Program-made: the position numbers and the translations under genes
In this document: positions 62,241 to 64,000 of the stretch, piece after piece
How positions within the stretch are numbered: the first letter of the stretch is position 1
How the letters are laid out: each line of letters begins with the position of its first letter
Notes under the pieces: model-generated
Databases searched by the model: none
What the model saw: the letters and a program-made list of their open reading frames with translations, nothing else
What the model was told of the DNA's origin: nothing
Assembly (NCBI RefSeq): GCF_945859685.1
Contig: NC_079149.1
Coordinates: 84,497,073-84,561,072 of the forward strand
Source of the DNA: Eupeodes corollae
Lineage: Eukaryota; Arthropoda; Insecta; Diptera; Syrphidae
DNA: 64,000 nucleotides
Direction: 5' to 3'

Positions 62241-64000
62241 CAGGTGGTTTCAAGAACACACGAAGGAAGATATGTCGAGGTTTTTGCTGAGCTAAGCCAA
62301 CTGACTGTATTAGTTGTCAGTCAGTTAAAGAATACGAGAGCCGTTTGCCAATAGAAGAAGCCAACTGGGACAGTCTCTATGGATTCTTCAGGAACTTTAA
62401 CTGGTCATGCTTCCTCGATAGTGACGTGGATTCCAGCGCTGTGATATGATTTGATTCCAGCTTTAAAGTGGTTATTATGATCAGAGATGTGAGTTTCCGA
62501 TGTTATAAGCCAACCCACTGTTAAAAAGCGGAATAAGTTCAAACAAGATAAAAAGACCTGCAACGGTCTTATTCGACGAAACAAATGTTTGCATGACCAG
62601 AAATTACGGCAAAAAATACTGCAATGTCATAAAAGGTAGTAAAAAGTTCTGGTCATTTATTGAAGCACATCTTGCTGTTAATTAGATGCTGCCAATGAGT
62701 GACATGACTCCGCTTGTACTTGAAAGCGTAAACGATTCTAGGAGACGAATCTTCTTCCGCACTCTTTCAGTTACTAGAGCACTTAAAGATCTTGACATTC
62801 ACAAATCCGCTGGTCGATGTTTCTCCGCTATTGTTCTGAAGAGGTCAAAACCATTGCATAAGTCTTTTTCATTTTTCCTACTCTACTGGTCTTTTTCCGA
62901 GTGGATGGAAAACAGAATTTGTCCAGCTTGTCGCTAAAAATGGTCAATCCTCCTCTCCCTCTAACTAATGAACAATTAGACTTACATTCCTTCTTTCCAG
63001 GGTCATAGAAACGCTGATTAATTTTCAGCTTAAGAAATATCTTAAAGAACGAAAGCTTCTTAACTACCGGTTTATCATGGTTTATCTCACAGAACAGCAG
63101 AATAAATCTATACACCGTGTTGGAGAAAGAAAGATTATTGCACTTGACATTTCAAAGGCATTTGAAAGAGCTTGATATCAAACTCTCTTATCGAAATTAC
63201 ATTCATTTGGGGTTAATGCATGTTCTTCGTTGAGTTAGTTATTATCTTTCGGAACGTTCAATTCAAGTAGTATTGAACGGGTTCAAATCTGATATCTACA
63301 AAAGAAACGCTGGTGTGCCCCAGGGCGCCGTTTTGTCTCCGATTCTCTTCCTTATTTTTATAAATGATCTTTTGTCTTAAACTTTTAACACGCTTAATTG
63401 TTTCCCTGATAACAGCACCCTCAGCTTTTCATATTCGTTTTTAAATTGTATCCTTGTTCTTCGGATGTCGGCTACCAACGGCAGCTTATGATAAGCTCAC
63501 ACAATGTTAATTTTGACAGCTTGGGAATCTACAACCACGTAGAATTTAATGCTTCGTAAACTCACTGCTGTCTACTGTCGCAAAAGCGTAACCCTCTCAC
63601 AATGAGGCTATCCATGGGTGGTACTTGCATCGAGGAGACTAAACAGCTTTCAGTTCTAGGTATGTACATCACAAGCCATTTGTTAAGGAGTGATCACATG
63701 TTTGACATCGCCAAAACTGCTGCTAAGTGTTTTGGTTTTCTCCGATGATGCAAGAAGTTTTTTTACACCTCCGGATCTGACTACAATTCTTAGACCTAAA
63801 TTATTCCGGAACTAGATTATATTTTCCGTATCCGGGCAGATTCTCCAATAACCCTCTTGAGTGTCTTGGATAGAATTCAAAAGCGAGCTCTGAACTGAAA
63901 CGTTTGTATCTCTTGAGGACCGTCGTAAGGTTTCGTGTCAGTCATTATTTTATGTCTATTTTCATAAATTCCGTAATACCCGTTCTTCCAGGAATGGTCA
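62241..64000 (+). mobile_element. Degenerate LINE running off the right edge
   Basis: Same family as 140-1692. Linker pieces (KRNKFKQDKKTCNGLIRRN near 62525), RT fingers, then SERSIQVVLNGFKSDIYKRN near 63245-63310, AGVPQGAVLSPILFLIFIND and the catalytic box decayed to CFPDNS (FADDS in the related copy). Thumb pieces follow to the end. Many stops. Confidence 0.78.

Overview
This window looks like a transposon-rich, AT-rich insect genome, most likely a brachyceran fly. The clues are dipteran-style TATG/CATA microsatellites, Helentron-like ends, many mariner/Tc1, LINE and SINE remnants, spliceosomal introns with GT..AG borders, and no bacterial gene organisation. The species cannot be named from sequence alone. 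Two host genes can be supported; nearly everything else recognisable is mobile-element DNA.

Host gene 1 (minus strand, 25361 down to 8029 and past the left edge) is a receptor tyrosine kinase. I assembled 13 coding exons by hand. All junction phases agree, giving about 499 codons without a stop: signal peptide, cysteine-containing extracellular part with fibronectin-III-like stretches, one transmembrane helix, the kinase N-lobe with glycine loop, VAVK lysine and alpha-C Glu, and the start of a kinase insert. The catalytic loop and activation segment are not found between 1 and 8028, so the last intron is at least 8 kb or the gene is cut. Its introns hold a 1.2-kb TA-flanked element, a Helentron remnant with a SINE inside, a LINE, a foldback element, a palindrome with hammerhead-ribozyme-like boxes, and several copies of a tandem-repeat-bearing mobile element. 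Host gene 2 (58371-60002, plus) is an intact 543-codon coiled-coil protein with the N-terminal signature of the QRICH2/DUF4795 sperm-flagellum family.

Layout: 0.1-7.4 kb, nested LINEs, a SINE and tandem-repeat elements (distal receptor intron); 8-25.4 kb, receptor gene; 25.4-35 kb, intergenic DNA with two more TA-flanked elements, a Tc1 deletion derivative and a mariner holding a promoter-like insert; 35.5-38.2 kb, LINE and SINE pieces; 39.7-44.6 kb, a young Ty3/Gypsy-type LTR retrotransposon with 206-bp LTRs and a 5-bp target duplication, sitting inside an older repetitive coding sequence; 46-49.5 kb, a LINE with a SINE insertion and an exact in-frame duplication; 49.5-52 kb, a mariner pseudogene and the longest tandem-repeat element; 54.5-58.2 kb, LINE remnants fused end to end; 58.4-60 kb, the QRICH2-like gene; 60.7-64 kb, more LINE fragments.

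The most unusual items are: a dispersed family with about 172-bp internal tandem repeats and a 3' hairpin; a tRNA-derived SINE family with six copies here; the single in-frame stop between gag and the zinc knuckles of an otherwise intact LTR element; the hammerhead-like palindrome; and LINE tails made of the insect telomere motif.
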